Source: Cucumis sativus (taxonomy: Eukaryota > Streptophyta > Magnoliopsida > Cucurbitales > Cucurbitaceae). From it: a stretch of 64,000 nt of DNA. The position numbers and the translations under genes were made by a program. A model generated the notes under the pieces. The model was given only the letters and a program-made list of their open reading frames with translations, was not told the origin of the DNA and ran no database searches. Positions 25,841 through 38,716 of the stretch are shown piece after piece. Position 1 is the first letter of the stretch. The number at the start of each line of letters is the position of its first letter. The stretch lies in NCBI RefSeq assembly GCF_000004075.3, contig NC_026657.2, positions 1,364,001 through 1,428,000 of the forward strand, written 5' to 3'.

Positions 25841-28307
25841 CTAATTAAACCTCAAAATCCCAACTGAGGTGACAAAATTGCAAAGTGTACATTTAACAGA
25901 ATGTGCTTCACATTGGTACATCAGCAGCACTCTACAGTTCCCACAGTTGATGTGAGCCATCTGATTTGCTGTTTGTAATTACCACAATTCAAAATCAATC
26001 TGATAAGACTCTAAGGACGTTAGATTAAATCAAACCATTAACAATGATAATTGGAGATGCAAATTTCCTGAATTCACACTATCTCTAGCCTAAAAACTGA
26101 ACTACTGTAATATCTAACTGAAGTACTATAATTTTGACATGTGGTGACATATAACCGACAAACAAAGAATCAAACAAGAAGAAATTAAAACAGATAATGT
26201 ATGTAGTTCATTGATAGTGTGTTACTAAAATCCACAGATAGGGAGTGAAATTGTTTTATATCTTGAGAAGCAACAAAGTAACAAATACAAAGATGGTCCA
26301 TGTGTTTGATCATTTAAAGAGCTAGATAACATATTCAAAGCATTTCAACGTGAGTGTTTATCCCATTTCCTTTCACTTTCTACTTTTAACAATGTATGGA
26401 GTGGAGGATTCGAACCTCAAACCTTAATTAAGGTCGATAGTACAAATTTTATGAAAGTTGAATTATATTCATTTTGGCAATGTTCATCCATACACTACAC
26501 TCAATCTTAACGAAAAGGCCAATAAAGATAGCCATTTAAGAGATTCAGGTTGGTCATCTGCCAGAACTTTATTCTTCATGCTACAAAGGTGAGGATCAGA
26601 CTTCTAGCCACTAGTTAATTCGCTACAAGTTTGCCTCTTTACAGATGATCTTTAATTTAGTGGAAGTGTGCGTAGTTTTTCTAGGTGCCTTGTTAAAAGA
26701 TATCACAAATAGGCTTTTTGATGAGTGGTTTTAAAGTAAAGCTAAGGTTTTGAAGGTGTGGTACTATAGCTCAATGATGGTCGATTTGGATGGCAAGAAA
26801 TCAAAACTATCCCCAGGTAAACATGACATAAGCATTCACTCTTCACAGAAGTTTTAATGAAAACAATAAAAGACTATGCATATGAAAACATTTAGTTGTA
26901 ACAATTTACCTTCAGAAGCTGCATTTATGGTGCGACAACAAGAACATTGTACACTTTTCGCCCCACGACTGTACATGAGCAGGGTGTAGCAGCCACTACA
27001 CACCAGCCGAGCCATCGTTAAGCCTGCTTAAGGGTCATATTCGAAACCAATCATATCCTAACTATAAACAATTCCGAGCATATAGGAACTTGCAAATCAC
27101 CATCATCATTGATTTATTTGTTTTGTTAATAATTATGAATATCTAGGCAAACTCAACCACCTAGACTCCACAAGATTTAGTAGCAACTTCACTACTTCCA
27201 CCCTTTCTTCAATCAATAATCAGAGGAGAAAGCAACCAACAAGATTGACCATAGACGCAAAGATGGTATTAGGTACCCAGATAGGAATATTAGTATGTTA
27301 AAAGGGATATATTGGCCATTAGATGGAAAGTTAGTTACTGGATGTGTATTAATAGTATGAGGGTGAGTGAGTGAAGGAGAGACTATTTTGTGGAGTAAAC
27401 TTGGATTATATTGTAGTTCTTCTTTAATTCTCAATATATTTCAGATATTGATTCTGGTTAGGTAGTATCCTCACAGATAGTCAATGAAGCTCAACCTCCC
27501 ATGAGATTTGAACTTATCACTTCAAAACAATTTGAGTGTATAGCTTATCTCTTTGGCCATAATGATGATTTATGAAATTGTGGTTTTGATTTTTTCAATA
27601 ATAAACAATTTCATTGATGGATGAAAGTTAAGGCGAAATCCCAATGGCAGTAGCCAGTAACTAGCACAAAAAAACTATCATGAGAAAATGTCTGATTTTT
27701 CGATGTCTTCAGAACAAACATGGTGAACAGGGAATTAAAGTTGGAAGAAACGAAATCACAGCCCTTTTTAACTATTCTAATTTCACTAAAATTAGAGAAA
27801 AAAATATTTGAATTGTGATCAAAGCAAATTTTCAAAAAGATAAAAAGAAAATTGGAGGGATACAGAAACAAACCAGAGGTTGGAACAGGAGTTACAGCAT
27901 GGCAAAGAGCACAGCAAATGGAGGTTGCTCCAGCAGGATAGATCAACAGATTTTTACATCCAGAGCACATTATTTGGTTTTGACAACCTATTGCCCAAAC
28001 AAATTTCAATTCTTAAAAGATAGCATGTATGACGAGAAATCAATTCATTAGTCATTTTCGTAAATATAGGATCTAACTTTAGTTATATGAATATCAAATT
28101 TTCTCCCTAAATTTCTTTGTTCGTGTTGGTAGAGAGCTTGTCACCTTAGCACTAAAAATTTCTTAGCCTTGTATACAAACAATAATAGCCATCTCACACT
28201 AGAAATTTGTTACTTGTTCTCAGATCTAACAGGAAAATAATTCAAATTATATCCGAACTCGAAGCTTTGGGTTGAGTAGTCATACAAGTAACTGGTGGAA
28301 ACGGCAT
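25841..28307 (-). CDS. LOL1: LOL1-like LSD1-type zinc-finger protein
   Basis: Three exons each encode one LSD1-type zinc ribbon, with identical split-Gly/Ala junctions: 27874-27987 ([17 protein letters not shown] and downstream CALC), 26910-27023 ([18 protein letters not shown] and CSCC) and 25841-25968 ([12 protein letters not shown] and CTLC, then stop). A first exon at 28259-28307 ([16 protein letters not shown]) joins in frame through a GT donor. This gives 134 aa, but exon 1 is inferred from position and phase only. Family knowledge: LSD1/LOL1 proteins are small nuclear or cytosolic regulators of programmed cell death and oxidative-stress defence. LOL1 promotes cell death and LSD1 restrains it. 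Here the third finger keeps all four Cys but has YQCEAHS where relatives have YQYGARS. Introns 2 and 3 carry tRNA-like repeat remnants. Confidence 0.82.
26398..26490 (-). repeat. tRNA-like (SINE-type) repeat in LOL1 intron 3
   Basis: On the minus strand a degenerate box-A region (TATAATTCAACTT) is followed by a perfect box B, GGTTCGAATCC, then CTCCACTCC. This is the layout of a tRNA-derived SINE head. The middle does not form a normal anticodon arm, so it is not a working tRNA gene. Confidence 0.4.
27491..27562 (-). repeat. tRNA-like (SINE-type) repeat in LOL1 intron 2
   Basis: The minus strand reads GAGATAAGCTATACACTC, then about 15 bp later AAGTTCAAATCTCATGGGAG. Box-A and box-B spacing matches the copies at 14.8, 26.4 and 57.1 kb. 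It is degenerate and unlikely to be transcribed from its own promoter. Confidence 0.3.
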
Positions 28308-29598
28308 TTTTGTGATGTTGAAGAAACTTCTTTTCCAGGTGAATTTCTTCAACACTCGGTTTCTCAGGCAAAGACAACACCGTGCTTTGTCTTCGTTCCT
28401 ACCATATCTGGATTTGGAAGAACTGCTTAGTGAAAGAACAATGAACTGACTAACATATGAAAGGAAATCAAAAGAAAACTGGACGAGATAATACCAATGA
28501 CCTTGGCATACCTTCGCAGGTTGCAGTAAATGTAGGTTTTTAGGAGTTAAAACTTCGACTTTAGAACCACTTTGGAAAGGAAAATCCCTCCCTCCAAAAA
28601 AGTTGACACTGATAAACAAGCCAATTGTAGGAGGAAAAAGGAGAAAGAAAAATAATAATAATAATATGCCTTCTTCTTTCTTAACAAACTAACAAGATAG
28701 TCCACATGTTTATATTTCAGCTTTCAAATGGATCTAAATTTTGCCTATAATTTGTAACGTTTAAATATCACCCTGTATATGAACTGATTATAAAGTAGTG
28801 ATCAAAAGTATCAGTACCAATGACTTGAAGGCATATCTTGAGGTGGGTGAAGCCTCACTAAAGATTAGTGGAGGCGGGTTATGCATAATGTAAGCAGTAG
28901 GACCTAAATAAAATTATTACAAAAGTTGAATAAATAAATCAGTACCACTGCCGATGTCACTCTATTATCATTTTCTCCCCTTCATATATCTGGTTTTCCA
29001 CTCTCAAGTTGCAGTGGGTGCATTGTATGTTGATGAAATGGGACTTCTCACCACTCCTTTGTTGAAATGTGGTTAGGATCGTGACGTGTTGCCTACTAGG
29101 TAAGTTAATCTGAATACTAAAATGTTTTAATCTTTAAGAAAAAACATGGGGGAGGGCAACTACACAATGATGAACAAAATGACTTCATGACATTGCAGAT
29201 AAGATACTCATCAATTATATAAATCTGACACCAATGAGACCATTCAAATACAAGCAATGTTTTGAAGAAAAATAGAAACCTAGACTTAAATTTAGCTCAT
29301 CTCAAATGCAAAAAGCAGCTTAAGATAACCAAGTTTCATATTCTGAGAATAACGATAACCATTGATGACTGATCAAAACAAGCAGTAGAAAAAAACAGTG
29401 AGTTTCACTGGCTTCTCTGATTAAAGATACAGTACAGTATGGAGAAAAAATGCAGCCTGTATTATGGCCAGATAATAGTTTGGATTACATATAATTATTT
29501 AACATAAATGACAGCCATAATATGGAATTGTTGTACCTCACAAGAATACGAACTTAAAGCCTCGAAAATTACAGCTTATCTGTTACTGATTATGTGAA
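28308..29598. other. Region between LOL1-like and EYA genes
   Basis: 28308-28640 is the probable 5-prime untranslated region or promoter of LOL1 (minus). An AG acceptor-like site precedes ATATGGTAGG near 28415, suggesting a leader intron. The remainder up to 29598 holds no gene that I can support and includes the EYA 3-prime untranslated region. Confidence 0.5.
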
Positions 29599-32283
29599 CT
29601 ATTTCTCATCATTTGATGAATCACAGTTACCATAAATAACAGAGAAGTAAAAGCCTATTGTTTTCAAAGACAGACCAGGGAACCTGTGAAGACTTCCAGG
29701 TTGCAGATCAATCTTAACAAATGGCCATTTCAAGGACTGTGCAGCTTCACACTCTTCCCATCCATTGCCTATTGCACAGAAACGAACATTTGGCTTGTCA
29801 AAACGCTCCTTGATCCACTGGAAACATTGCACTTTTTCCACTTCCCACGAACTGTAGACTGGAAAGTAACCAGTTTGAAGTTTATAATTAAGCCAAGTTT
29901 GACAAAAAGTTCACCAATTGCAAGGACAAGAGGTATTTGACTGGAAATTGACTCTGAAAATACACCCGAAGAAAAGATCAAAAAGGGAAATAAAAAAGGG
30001 AGTGACTCACCATTTCCAGGTGTTATTAGATGATCGAGCCGAAATAGTAAACATTTCACAAGGCTGGGTATCAAGGCTCCAGATGTCACCAAGATATTAA
30101 CATGCTGAGAACTTGTAGAAGTACTGTTGGATGTCTGATCAGCAGACACAAGTGGTGGTTCATCTGAAATTGAACACTCCTCCAAGAAAGCTCGTGCTTG
30201 AATAGCATAAAATAAATGTGATCATTAGCAGGTATTTAGAGAAGCAACAAAAATTTTAGCCTGAGGGTTAAGTACATTATCACATACACATTGTAAAAGA
30301 CAGTTATAAAAGTTATAAGGATAGGTAGTTGGCTATTAAAAATACTGTACATATATCAGATGTAGTTAAGTACACACCCTGATGCTCAAATGTCAACTAC
30401 TATCCTAGACTTCCTCAACAATCAGACTCAGATTTTAGATCCCCATGATCATGGCATTAACATAGAGGAGTAGTAAGAAATTTGAGTGCAACTTGAAACG
30501 CAAATTTTAACCATTATGGATAATGAAATTGTCAAGATTCTAAACCTTAAGCTCAGAAAAATCTCAACAAGGGCCAAAACAGAGAGAATACTCTGCAGTA
30601 ATATATTGATACCAATATAAAATGTTCAACAGCCAACCATTAACACAAATACAAGAAATAAAAGCAACAGGAATTCAATAAAGACAACCCAGCTCCTTCA
30701 AGAAGGCTGGAAACTTCTCCCTAAGCCAACAGCAGCTTTTAACCAAAATCAATACCTAAAAAACCCAATCCCCAAAAACATTCCCTATTTGTACTCCCTT
30801 CACAGTGAGCCCTCAGGTGCTATTCTCTACTTGGTACTGTGCATTCCCCTTTTCACCCCTTCTTTTATATGTGCGCAGAATCAAGGGGTCTAAAAGAAAT
30901 CTACAAAAATTATAATCATTTTACATGACATTGTCCATCTCCTCATAAAAGGAAATGGAATTCTTGAACTGTGCTGAGTATCTAAGGATATTGAATAATC
31001 AAAAGAGAGCATCAAATAGCTCAAAGCTACAACATAAGAAGTAGAATACCTGAGGAGAACCATCTATCTGTATAGACATCAGTCATTTCATATAACTCTT
31101 CCCAGCGTTTCATCTTCTGTTGATCAAAGATATTCTGCAGGCCCTGGAAGAGCACACGGTTTTTAAAATGTCCTTTTTGAAATAAGAAAAAGATGAAGTA
31201 CATCTCCAGAAGGAAAAACCAAAAGTTAAAGATCCCTTTGGCAGTAGCTCTCTACCTTTTCATCCCCACAAACATTCAGTTAAATGCATAAATATATGAT
31301 ATAGTAACATCAAATATAACAAGAGAAATCGATACTCAAGAAAATACTTTTGCCCAACCACCAGAATACTCATAATTAACCAAACTTTTCAAAAAAGAGA
31401 GAAATTTAATTATCACTTATTCAAATTTAGGGTTCAAAGAAGTTGAAAGCTTAAGTTTAGACTAATTTAATGGACCGGGTGTAAGGATAAAATTATTATT
31501 ATCCCCGTAATTACGTGCAAAAGAACATCCAAAGAAACTTTTACAGCGCACCTACCCAGAATGAATTTGAACACTGGAAAGTGGAAACTACAGCAAATAC
31601 AAAAGGCTTCGAGCACCAAGGAACTGAAAGTAAGTTATAGGAATAGCTTAAGAGCCATGACGGCAAGAAGGAGCAAAGCCTAGACTTCATTCTCTTTCTA
31701 CTTTCTAATGTTTAAAATGTCCTTGTGATGAAGAAAGTCATAGCACTATAATTATGTCACACATGAAAACGTTAACATAAAAATTTCCCAATACCTCTTT
31801 GTACTTATTGGTTATTGCGCGTTGCCTAAAAGCCAATTTTCTTTTGTTTGCATCATCACATGGTGGACCAAAACCATCTTGATCAAAATCATAATTAGAA
31901 AGATCGCGACCATCGTCGTATTCATTCAATGCATCAAGAAAGGGTTGGTTATAGTTTTCTATCTGCATAAAAATATGGTGACGACATTAACTTCTGAGAC
32001 CTTATAGAATGGAGTTGTTTGAAATGATTATAGGGTGAAATCTCGACCTTACTTGTTCATAGAAGAAGAAATGATCACACAGATCGAGAATCTCCTTCTC
32101 CCACATTTTGCCAAGTTCTTCACCCCTTTTAACATCCTTTGAACCACCAAAAGCCTTAGCATATGTCCCATCCAACAAAGACTTGAGCAGGATGATGGTC
32201 TCATCCATGTCCCAGACATACACATTTAGTTTTTCTTTTTGATCCTTGGCGCTTTTAGCAAACACCCTTGTACTTTCTTCCAT
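29599..32283 (-). CDS. EYA: EYES ABSENT homolog, HAD-superfamily Asp-based phosphatase
   Basis: Five coding exons on the minus strand: 32053-32283, 31795-31962, 31050-31143, 30011-30196 and 29599-29858, all GT-AG and closing in frame at 312 aa (Arabidopsis EYA is about 307). Motif I WDMDETI gives nucleophile Asp25, Asp27 and Thr29. LVTSGALIPSLVKCLLFRL spans about 200-218, with Thr202 and Lys212 as candidate HAD motif II/III residues. NVYSSWEVEKVQCFQWI is the EYA signature near 226-242. The acidic motif reads CAIGNGWEECEAAQ, with Asn258 where I recall Asp in other EYAs. Plant EYA is a standalone catalytic domain; the Arabidopsis enzyme was reported as a metal-dependent tyrosine phosphatase. 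Animal EYAs act as SIX cofactors and dephosphorylate H2AX. Cellular role in plants is unclear. The start is chosen because it places DxDxT near the N-terminus, as in plant homologs. A 5-prime untranslated intron precedes it. Confidence 0.93.
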
Positions 32284-32297
32284 AATGCTGGTCTATT

Positions 32298-32971
32298 CTG
32301 GAAACAAAATCAAGAAAAAAACTGATGATACTTCAAATAAAAATAAAATAAAATAAATTACACAACGAAGATTCAGTTTGAAATCAATTTTGTTTTGAGT
32401 TTCCCATATACCAAAATTAAGCTTATAAAGTAACATATACCGTTATGTTAAAGTACCAAAAAAAAAAAAAAAACTATTTGTTTATGAACATTACTTGTTT
32501 TCTTTTCACTTTCAAACTTCTTCAATAAGATTTTCAAAAACAAAATCGTTATCATACAGGTCATAAGTGATCATAAGAAATGGCTTTTAGTTAAAGCATA
32601 GTAACAATCAAATACATATTGAACACAACTATATTAATTTAAATGGATTTTTTCCATTCAATTTGCAAAGGATGCTTCAATGCATAAACCCAACAACACC
32701 AAACTGCAAACAACTTGATATAACTAACAAAAATGCACCCACCATCATCTTCAATTAAAAACCAAAAACAAGACAAAGACCACATAAAATAGCTGAAGAA
32801 GATAAACCAACAACAAAAAAGAACAAGACAATCTAAAGTGCAAGAAGACACTGAATTAGAAATCCAATCCAACCAAACTTTCAGCAGTAAACATGATCAA
32901 AATTCATTACCCAAAAAAGAAAAATGGAGAATGGAAACATAAAAAGGTGCATGAAAGTTAAAGGTGCTTAC
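32298..32971 (-). other. 5-prime untranslated intron of EYA (predicted)
   Basis: On the minus strand CGAAA|GTAAGC forms a good donor at 32971 and TTTGTTTCCAG|AATAG a good acceptor ending at 32298, 14 bp upstream of the EYA ATG. The interval contains a poly-A/T run near 32458-32473 and no coding signal. The leader exon would start near 33060. Confidence 0.6.
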
Positions 32972-32972
32972 T

Positions 32973-34643
32973 TTCGATAGCCAGGAAGTCAACAGAGTGA
33001 AGAAATGGAGCTTTCTGCTCTGAAAAACCTCTGATTCCGTCCAAGAAGTAAAGAACGACGAGGCCGGGAACCAATCGGAGGCAGCCGAAACTGCTTTTTA
33101 GTTTTTACGATGTCGTTTCAAAAGATGGCCATGGGCTCAAGAGTGAGGCTTAGTTTATTTGGGCCTCTTTTGATCGTCTACCTTTTCACATATACCCTTC
33201 TATTCCTTGGAATCTGCAATATTGCTCTTAGAGTTTAAATTGAAAACTTACTTTTCAATCCAAATCCATTGCTATGTAAATTGTCGTCATCCTTAATTGA
33301 ATTTGAATATTTGATATCTTGAGACCGTCTCTTCTTTACCACTAAATGTGAATAAACTAACAAAGCAAACTATTTTTATTTGGTTCTGAGTTTAAGGACC
33401 TCATAGTTTTGGAGTGAAGGACCTCCTAGTTTCCAAAATACATTTTTGTCAATTACTTAACCTCTTATTAGCAAAAGAAGATTCATAACTAATTATTGCC
33501 AAAATGAGTATAACTTAGATGTTAAAATATTTATATTATAAAAAATTGTGACGGTGTTTATACATTGTATTTCCTCTCTTCATATATTGTCAAAAAAATA
33601 CCTAACTAATTAAAACGAACCACATACCCTAGATAGATATATAATGAATAACAAATCTTAAGAAAATTGATAGTCGTACTACTTCAATTACAAATCATGT
33701 TGTCAACTAAAAGATTAAATATTTGGAACTCATATTTTCACTCTCACTAGTTGTTTAACTAAGAAAATAACCTATAAAAGCAGATAGATGGTATAATTCA
33801 AACATAACTAATAAATACAAAACAAATGGATTGAACGATAATAAAGATTAAAAGATCTTACAACCTGAAATCAATACACAATAAAAACACAAACTAAAAG
33901 AGAGAAAAAAAACGAACAAAGATGAAGAAAATAACCAAACACACAAAAAGTTATCAAACACAACCCAATGAAATAGGTCTTAAAGAGTATAGAATCCTCA
34001 AGTCACCAAGAACAAAAGTGTAAAGTCCACACAACTTGCCCACCTAGAGAGGTCACAAAGTAACCCATAAACACAAAAAATTACACTCCTACTAAATAAC
34101 AACACGTCAAACCACTTCTACTCTTCATATCTAACAACGTAATCGATTGTCTACACGTCTCTAACATTACCAATCTTATGCATCTATTGAAGTTAGATGT
34201 TTAATTTGATGGTATTCATTACAATTCATTTAGAAAAAATGTAGAACTAAATTGAAACATTTGTGAAACAAGGAAGAACAAAAATGACTAAGTGAGAGGG
34301 TCAGGGAAGCAATAACTGATACCTTTTGTTTGGACATAGAGATGGTGGGTAACCCGACCCGGAATGAACTCTTCTGCATGTCCCTTCCTCTTTCTCTCTT
34401 CGTCGTCGCCATTTATATATAACCTCTCTCTCTCTCACACTCCCTTTTCCAATTTCAGCAGCTCACAACCGTATCAATCGCCGATCTTCTTCAAACCCCA
34501 GTGAGTTTCTTTTTGTAATTCATCAAATTTTTTATTCAAATTCTATCGGTTTTTCAATCTCTTCTAAATTTACACAGCTCTTCAATCTCTTTTTCTTTTT
34601 AGTTTCTTTCTTGTTTTTCATTCCTTTTTTCAAACGATTTCAA
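32973..34643. promoter_or_regulatory. Divergent promoter region of EYA and MIP1
   Basis: About 1.4 kb separates the two divergent genes. The EYA side (33030-33180) is GC-richer, with a CCAAT box (AACCAATCGG near 33070) and TGGGCC-type sites near 33160. The centre is AT-rich without a gene. On the MIP1 side TATATATAA at 34414-34422 looks like a TATA box, followed by a CT-rich initiator region. A GTGAGT donor at 34501 and an AG acceptor near 34577 or 34602 suggest a leader intron before the MIP1 ATG. A minus-strand open frame at 34230-34412 starts just beside the TATA box and is not considered a gene. Confidence 0.5.
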
Positions 34644-37600
34644 ATGGGTTGTTCGGTAAGGGATAAGCATGTTCGTACGAATCGGAGGCCTCGATCGGTT
34701 AAATCCGAATTCGATCCTTGCTGTCATCAAGAACGAGCTTCACTTCCTAAATCTGTACTCGAATTGGGTTCTAAGCCGTTGGATTATCATATAGGGCTTG
34801 ATGATTCAAACCAGATTAACGCGGTTACTTCAAACTCTAATTCCAGCTCCAATTTGGATGACGGTGGATGGGGTTACTGTACGGAGGATCAATTGGAGGA
34901 AATTTTGATGAAGAATTTACAATTTGTTTATACTGAAGCCATTTCTAAGCTTGTAGCATTGGGTTATGATGAGGATACTTCGATGAATGCGATTTTGCAT
35001 AATGGGCACTGCTATGGTAGTATGGATGTTTTAACAAATGTACTGCATAATTCGCTTTCATTTCTGAATGGTGATATTAACTCCGATAGCCTCAATAGTG
35101 AGGTTGTTGCAGCTGTTGAAGCTGTTGAAGCTGCTGCAGCTGCTGCAGCTGCTGCGGCTTCTGGTGATGGTATTGATATTGATGTTGATATTGGTAGTTG
35201 TAATGGTTATGGTTATGGTATTGATATTCCTAATGTGAATGCTAATGCTAATTTGGTTGTGGATGATCCTGAGCCTGTGTTCTCTGATTTAAGGCAATTG
35301 CAAGAGTACTCATTAGCTGGTATGGTGTGTTTGTTGCAACAAGTTAGGCCTCATTTGACTAAAGGAGATGCTATGTGGTGTCTGCTTATGAGTGATCTTC
35401 ATGTTGGTCGGGCTAGCGCTATGGAAGTTCCAGTGCTTCCTTCGGCACCAAGTAATGTTAATGGGTCAGCATCTGGTGCCAATGGTGAGAATGTTAGTAA
35501 CCAACCAGTGGGATTTTTGGCACCATCCCTTTGTAAATTTCATAGTGGTTCAGGTTTTGGAAATGGTGGTGGTTCAGAATTTTCTGCAAATGGGTTTGTG
35601 TCTTATGCTCCTGATATGAATTTGCATAGAGATATTGAGTGTCCGAAGAGGTTTAATCTTTCTCCTTCAATGAAGTCGATGTTGAAGAGGAATGTGGCTG
35701 CATTTGCTGCTGGTTTTCGAGCAAACTCGAAGAACCTTCAGGTTCAGTCTCAAGCTTGTACAAATGGCTTACCAACTGATAATCCCCCTGTTGTACAAGG
35801 TGGTTCTGGATTTCCAGTGGAGAAAAGTGAGGAAAACCAGGATGCTGTGAATTCAATGTTGAGTAAATTCCGTGATTTGAAACTTTATGAGAATCTGGAT
35901 TTTGTGGCAGAAGATCAAAAAGATGAAGTGATTGTAAATCTCTTGCAGCAGATTAAAGAGCTTGAGAGACAAGTAAAGGAGCGTAAAGAATGGGCTCATC
36001 AAAAGGCAATGCAAGCTGCCAGGAAACTGAGTAATGATCTCACAGAGCTTAAAATGTTGAGGATGGAAAGGGAAGAAACCCAATGCCTGAAAAAAGGTAA
36101 ACAGTCTTTAGAGGACACAACAATGAAACGACTTTCTGAGATGGAGAATGCTTTGAGAAAGGCCAGCGGTCAAGTGGACCGTGCAAATGCAGCAGTGCGA
36201 CGACTTGAAATAGAAAATGCAGAAATTAGAGCAGAGATGGAAGCTTTAAAGTTAAGTGCTTCCGAGTCTGTCACAACTTGTTTGGAGGTTGCAAAGAGGG
36301 AGAAAAAAAGTCTAAAGAGATTACTGGCCTGGGAAAAGCAAAAAACAAAATTACAGGAGCAGATTGCAGAGGAGAAGGATAAGATATCAAAGTTGCAAGA
36401 TCAACTGGAGATGATCAAGTTAGATCAAAAAGAGGCTGAGGTAAACAGTCATTTATCTTTCTACTTTCTCAGACACAATCCTAATTTCTAGGCCATTCCC
36501 ATTGTTTGATATGCACTGACAAATAAGGGTTATAAATAGTTCTATATGCATGTAATCAAATCTAAGTTATAAATAGTTCTATATGCATGCAATTACTGAG
36601 GTAGTCTGCCAAATAAGGGAAATGAATGGACAAAAGTAGCACTGGCAGCAAGGAGTAGTTAATCAGCCGTCGGCTTTGTTTAGAATATCAATAGGTGGCC
36701 AATTTCTTCTTTGAGCTTAATTATTCACTACTTCTATAATAATAAGCATCATTTTCACATATCTCTCCCCACTCAACAGGATTGGGAACAGTAGGCTTGA
36801 AATAGTTGCATAACCTGTCCCTAGATTTGCATTTTTCATATAATTAAACCAAGAGGTCTTAGTTTTTTACTGATTGAATCATCTGAGATTAACAGTAGAA
36901 CGTTGAAGGATATGATTCCAAACCATTCCAGTTACAGGGCTATTCTTTTTTCCTGCCTGTTTTTCATATCACATCCAATGATTTTGCATTATAAGTAGGA
37001 ACTTCCAATCTCAGACTCTCGTGAGCACGATTCTACTTCTGCTATGGTCATACCTTTGCTCTGGTTATTTGCTAAAAATCTGCATTTTGTTTGTCCCGTA
37101 TTACGGGCATAAAGCATATCTTAATTTTGACTGTAATCGCCCTTTTCCCCCTTCTTTTAAATGTCCAATCAAATGATTGCCTGAGATGGAGTTATGAAAG
37201 CTATTTAAGATAGTTGGATTGTAGCATGCTCTAGATATTGGTAGTCAGACTCCCTCTTTCACCAGAAACATGTGGGTTTTCAGGCTAGTTATGTTGGTTG
37301 AGCTGACAATTTTCCCTGCTTTCCTTTGTTCGATCAAACAATTTGCTCCCTTTATCATTTAACAATTAACAAATACCACCCTGTTATATATATATCAATG
37401 ATTGTTTTCTCAAATCTGGAACTAACATGTAGCTGCCATTGATGTCATCATCTAAAACAAAACCTTCAAAGTCTTCATTATCATTTATCGTGCAAATGAC
37501 TATGTTTTACAGGTGAGGTGGAGGCAGGAGGTGAATGCTAAAGAGGCTGCCATGGCACAAGTGGAGGACGAAAGACATAGTAAAGAAGCAGCAGAGGCTA

Positions 37601-38034
37601 GTAGTAAACGAAAGCTCGAGGCATTACGCCTTAAGATAGAGATAGATTTTCAGCGCCACAAGGATGATCTCCAAAGGCTTGAACAAGAACTTTTGCGTCT
37701 AAAGGCATCTGCACAATCCACGGAGTCACACCACCCCTCCAATAATAATACACCTAAAGGGAATTCCGACAGTGTAAAACCCCAAGGTGAAACCATTGCG
37801 AAAATGCTTCGGGAATTAGATAGTTATGAGGATTCGTCAGAGAAAGACGTCAATCAAGACCGTGAATGCATAATATGTATGAGAGGTGAGGTCTCTATTG
37901 TTTTCTTGCCTTGTGCTCACCAAGTTCTGTGTGCCAGTTGCAGTGATAACTATGGCAAAAAGGGTAGAGCAGCATGCCCGTGTTGTCGGGTTACAATAGA
38001 ACAAAGAATCCGAGTTTTTGGTGCGAGTTCATAG
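34644..38034 (+). CDS. MIP1: RING-type E3 ubiquitin ligase, MIP1/RF298 family
   Basis: Two coding exons, 34644-36440 and 37513-38034, joined at GAG|GTAAAC and TTACAG|GTGAGG in phase 0, give 772 aa. The start MGCSVRDKHVR is chosen over an in-frame Met 11 codons upstream because relatives start MGC[ST]VR[DE]KHVR. Residues of about 75-140 (GYCTEDQLEEIL, AISKLVALGYDED) form the UBA-like plant-specific domain. A poly-Ala run and Asp/Gly/Asn repeats follow near 170-215. A long coiled coil covers roughly 425-670. The C-terminal C3HC4 RING uses Cys718, Cys721, Cys733, His735, Cys739, Cys742, Cys754 and Cys757. Family knowledge: MND1-interacting protein 1 (At2g35330) binds the meiotic protein MND1 through coiled coils; E3 activity is expected. 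Its actual substrate is unknown. Confidence 0.95.
36529..36594. repeat. 37-bp direct repeat in MIP1 intron
   Basis: GTTATAAATAGTTCTATATG occurs twice with a 37-bp period, with a T/C difference after the second CATG. It is intronic, with no effect on the coding sequence. Confidence 0.85.
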
Positions 38035-38716
38035 AAGAATAGTAATTAAGAAGAGATTAAAGAATACCATGTTTCGACTGTAGCATTTGTTTGTTGAAAG
38101 AAACTCCATTGCGTTGGTAATATGCCTTCGAACAGTTTTACAAAATTTACCTAAATCGAATATGCTTCTGATATATGAGAATGGTTGACAATGTATATAA
38201 TATAAATAAAAAGCAGTTTCTTTGCTTATGGGATGTGATGTTCTTTTGCTTTATGCTCTTTAACTCACTTTTGTTCTTTAGCATGATTAAATCTCCGACT
38301 TCTTGAATTGGAACGTCTCAATATCACTGAGTTAAACTGTGTTGATGTTTTTGTTGTGTATTGTGAGTTTGTTTTGGAATTTAATTTCTTTTTAAATGGT
38401 TTCTTATTTTTCTTGAATGATCAATTGTTTATAATAATTCAAGTTTATAACCCAACTTCCATGGTGTACTCATTAGAGTTCTTGAAAATGGAAGTTGAGA
38501 ACATAAAAGGAAAGTCTTTTAGAAGCAAATTCTCTAACATTGTCTTATGAGGACTTTTGTCATTCGGTGAATTTTATTTTGGCGAAGACAAACTAAAGAA
38601 TATTATCATTTTGATAAACTTTCAAATGATAAACACATAAAAAAATTTACAAAGTATTTATCTATATCATTAGAACAATATCTTAAGTTAAGGAATAAAA
38701 ATGTTATTATTATAAA
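38035..38716. other. MIP1 3-prime region and spacer
   Basis: The first 250 bp contain AATAAA-like signals (near 38205) expected for the MIP1 transcript end. No other gene is seen; the open frame at 38308-38550 has no family features. Confidence 0.6.

Noticed and set aside
34230-34412. Minus-strand frame starting MATTKRERGRD beside the MIP1 TATA box
   Set aside because: Plausible first codons and a donor-like GTATCA follow, but no second exon or family was recognised.
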